DNA of 6,448 nt from positions 1 through 6,448 of the forward strand of contig CASFXO010000136.1 in assembly GCA_949298665.1 (NCBI GenBank), given 5' to 3'. Positions 5,221 through 6,448 of the stretch are shown here, piece by piece. Numbering within the stretch: position 1 is the stretch's first letter; every line of letters starts with the position of its first letter. Under the pieces are notes generated by a model. The model saw only the letters and a list, made by a program, of their open reading frames with translations. It ran no database searches and was not told the DNA's origin. A program made the translations under genes and the position numbers. Origin of the DNA: an uncultured Lentisphaeria bacterium (lineage in GTDB: Bacteria; Verrucomicrobiota; Lentisphaeria; Victivallales; Victivallaceae).

Positions 5221-6285
5221 ATGGTCAATCGCAAGGAAATTTCCGAACGGACCGGCGTGTCCATGACCGTCATTTCCCACGTTCTGAACAATACGCCCGG
5301 CGCACGCGTCAAAACTGAAACCCGCGAAAAAGTCCTGCGCGTGGCCCGGGAGCTCGGCTACGTCACCAACGCCCTGGGCAAAGCGCTGATCGAAAACAAA
5401 ATTCACCATGTCGCCCTGGCCATCAACTGCTGCGACAGCGACGACGACCAGACCTGCAAACGCATCATCTCCGGCGTCACCGCCGCCGCCGCCGAACAGG
5501 AGTACCACGTCCTGCTATGTCCCCTCAAAAGCCGCATGGACGACAACCTCGCCTCCGATCTGGCCGAACTGGTCCAGTCCCGCCGGGTCGACGGTCTCAT
5601 CCTGAACAAGGAGGATGTCCTGACCGCCGAAGTCGCCAAGCTCGCCGCCATGGAACTGCCGCTGGTGCTGATCAACAATCATTTCACGCTGCCGATCGAC
5701 CAGGGCCATATGCTGGATTCCTTCTGTCCGGACCTTTTCGGCGGCACCCGCATCGCCACCAATCTATTGATCACCCGGGGCCACCGGCGTATCGCCCTCT
5801 TCCGCAGCGAAAACGGCGTCTTCGCCAGGGAAAACCACCGCGGCAGCGACCAGCGGCGCGAAAGCGGTTATCTGGAAGCCCTCAACGCGGCCGACATCCC
5901 GATCGACCGGGACCTGATTGCAATCGGAGACTTTTCCCGGACCGGAGACATTGAACAGGCGGCCCGCGTCCTTGCGCAACTGCCGCAACCGCCGACCGCG
6001 GTCATCGCCGCCACCGATGCCATCGCGCTGAAGGCGCTGCATTATCTCCGCAGTTTCCGGGTGGAAATCTCCCCGGATGCGGTGGTGGGCGGAGGCGACC
6101 TCTTTTTCCGCCGTTATCTGGAACAACCGTTCCATTCGCTCGCCCTGCCGTGGGAACGGATGGGGCGGATGGCGTTTGAACAAATCAAGAAAATCATCGA
6201 CCGCGACGCCGCGATGCCGGGCACCATGACCGTTCTGCCGGTAACATTGGTCGATCAGCCATTCCAGGAGTTTCCCCGGATATGA
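5221..6285 (+). CDS. LacI-family transcriptional regulator
   Basis: 354 residues, the usual length for the family. Residues 4-24 form the helix-turn-helix (RKEISERTGVSMTVISHVLN), with M15, T16 and H20 at the usual base-reading positions. It is followed by the third helix (KVLRVARELGY, 37-47) and a hinge helix NALGKAL (50-56) carrying the conserved Leu that wedges into the operator centre. Residues from about 62 form a periplasmic-binding-protein-like sensor domain: HHVALAI (62-68), VDGLILN, RGHRRIALF (186-194), TDAIALKAL (265-273) and LPWERMGRMAFEQI (309-322). The first strand is followed by an unusual acidic stretch, CCDSDDDQ (70-77), so the ligand cannot be guessed from conserved pocket residues. 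There is no C-terminal tetramerisation helix like that of E. coli LacI, so a dimer is expected. It shares its transcript with an oxidoreductase and probably binds O1 and O2, repressing both divergent units until a sugar-type ligand binds. Confidence 0.95.
   Translation: MVNRKEISERTGVSMTVISHVLNNTPGARVKTETREKVLRVARELGYVTNALGKALIENKIHHVALAINCCDSDDDQTCKRIISGVTAAAAEQEYHVLLCPLKSRMDDNLASDLAELVQSRRVDGLILNKEDVLTAEVAKLAAMELPLVLINNHFTLPIDQGHMLDSFCPDLFGGTRIATNLLITRGHRRIALFRSENGVFARENHRGSDQRRESGYLEALNAADIPIDRDLIAIGDFSRTGDIEQAARVLAQLPQPPTAVIAATDAIALKALHYLRSFRVEISPDAVVGGGDLFFRRYLEQPFHSLALPWERMGRMAFEQIKKIIDRDAAMPGTMTVLPVTLVDQPFQEFPRI
6266..6270 (+). promoter_or_regulatory. Ribosome binding site of the oxidoreductase, inside the regulator gene
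   Basis: AGGAG within the last codons of the regulator, 11 nt before ATG 6282. It supports the overlapping ATGA start as real. Confidence 0.6.
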
Positions 6286-6448
6286 CCAGAAGAGCACGAG
6301 TCGGATTCATCGGCGCCGGCGGCTTCATCAGCGCCAACCACCTGTTGACCGCCCGGGACAGTGATCTTATGGAAATTGCCGCCATTGCCGACCTCAATGC
6401 GGAAACGCTTGCACGCCACGCCCGCCGCATGCCGGTCGGCTATACCAC
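6282..6448 (+). CDS. Gfo/Idh/MocA-family oxidoreductase, N-terminal fragment
   Basis: 55 codons are visible before the right edge. The start MTRRARVGFIGAGGFISANH is a Rossmann first strand and glycine-rich loop (G8, G11, G13, G14) followed by H20, as in Gfo/Idh/MocA dehydrogenases. The second strand IAAIADLN ends in D37, which usually favours NAD over NADP. The family carries out NAD(P)-dependent oxidation or reduction of sugars, inositols and sugar acids in the cytoplasm; the substrate here is unknown. The ATG overlaps the regulator's TGA in ATGA, so the two are translationally coupled and share the plus-strand promoter and operator O2. Only the nucleotide-binding part is present, so assignment beyond the family is not possible. 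Confidence 0.82.
   Translation, partial: MTRRARVGFIGAGGFISANHLLTARDSDLMEIAAIADLNAETLARHARRMPVGYT

Noticed and set aside
5135..5266. Small upstream reading frame beginning at ATG 5135 (MKKNLINGF...)
   Set aside because: Its ATG lies within the -10 element, upstream of the expected transcript start, and it has no ribosome binding site.
5764..6297. 177-codon minus-strand open frame within the LacI gene
   Set aside because: It is antisense to a full-length, clearly conserved LacI-family protein and shows no domain or start signal of its own.

Overview
The window looks like a piece of a Lentisphaerota (Victivallis-like, PVC superphylum) chromosome carrying an accessory carbohydrate-use locus. 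The main clue is a pseudopilin with the N-terminal core LTLIELLVVIAIIAILA, followed by the MLLPALNKAR...SCVSNLKQLG pattern and a C-terminal H-X(n)-DG motif. Such proteins occur in very large paralogue families in Lentisphaerota and Planctomycetota. High GC in the genes, an AT-rich control region, a LacI-type regulator and a Gfo/Idh/MocA oxidoreductase all fit that lineage, but the assignment rests on pattern recognition and no database was searched.

Layout: two divergent transcription units flank one control region (about 4901-5220). Leftward (minus strand) are the pseudopilin (4900-4130) and, 31 nt downstream with its own ribosome binding site, a very large exported protein (4098 to the left edge). 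The large protein has 1366 codons without a stop and continues beyond the window. Rightward (plus strand) are a LacI-family repressor (5221-6285) and, overlapping its stop as ATGA, the start of a Gfo/Idh/MocA-type oxidoreductase (6282 to the right edge).

Control region: each unit has a near-consensus sigma70-type promoter with a 17-nt spacer (minus: TTGACA/TAGAAT; plus: TTGACA/TATAAT). Each has a T-tract exactly 11 nt upstream of the -35. Each also has a copy of an 18-bp operator-like sequence 11-13 nt downstream of the -10, in the same orientation relative to transcription. The two operator copies match at 16 of 18 positions. The simplest reading is that the LacI protein represses both its own unit and the pseudopilin/large-protein unit until an unknown sugar-type ligand appears.

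How the parts may work together (inference): the repressor senses a breakdown product. The pseudopilin may belong to a type II secretion-like apparatus dedicated to, or paired with, the large exported protein. That protein combines two tandem beta-sandwich (CBM-like) modules, an alpha-helical toroid-like region, a heparinase/lyase-like beta-sandwich and the start of a PQQ/WD40-like propeller. The oxidoreductase would process the sugar product in the cytoplasm. No RNA genes, CRISPR arrays, insertion sequences or intrinsic terminators were seen.
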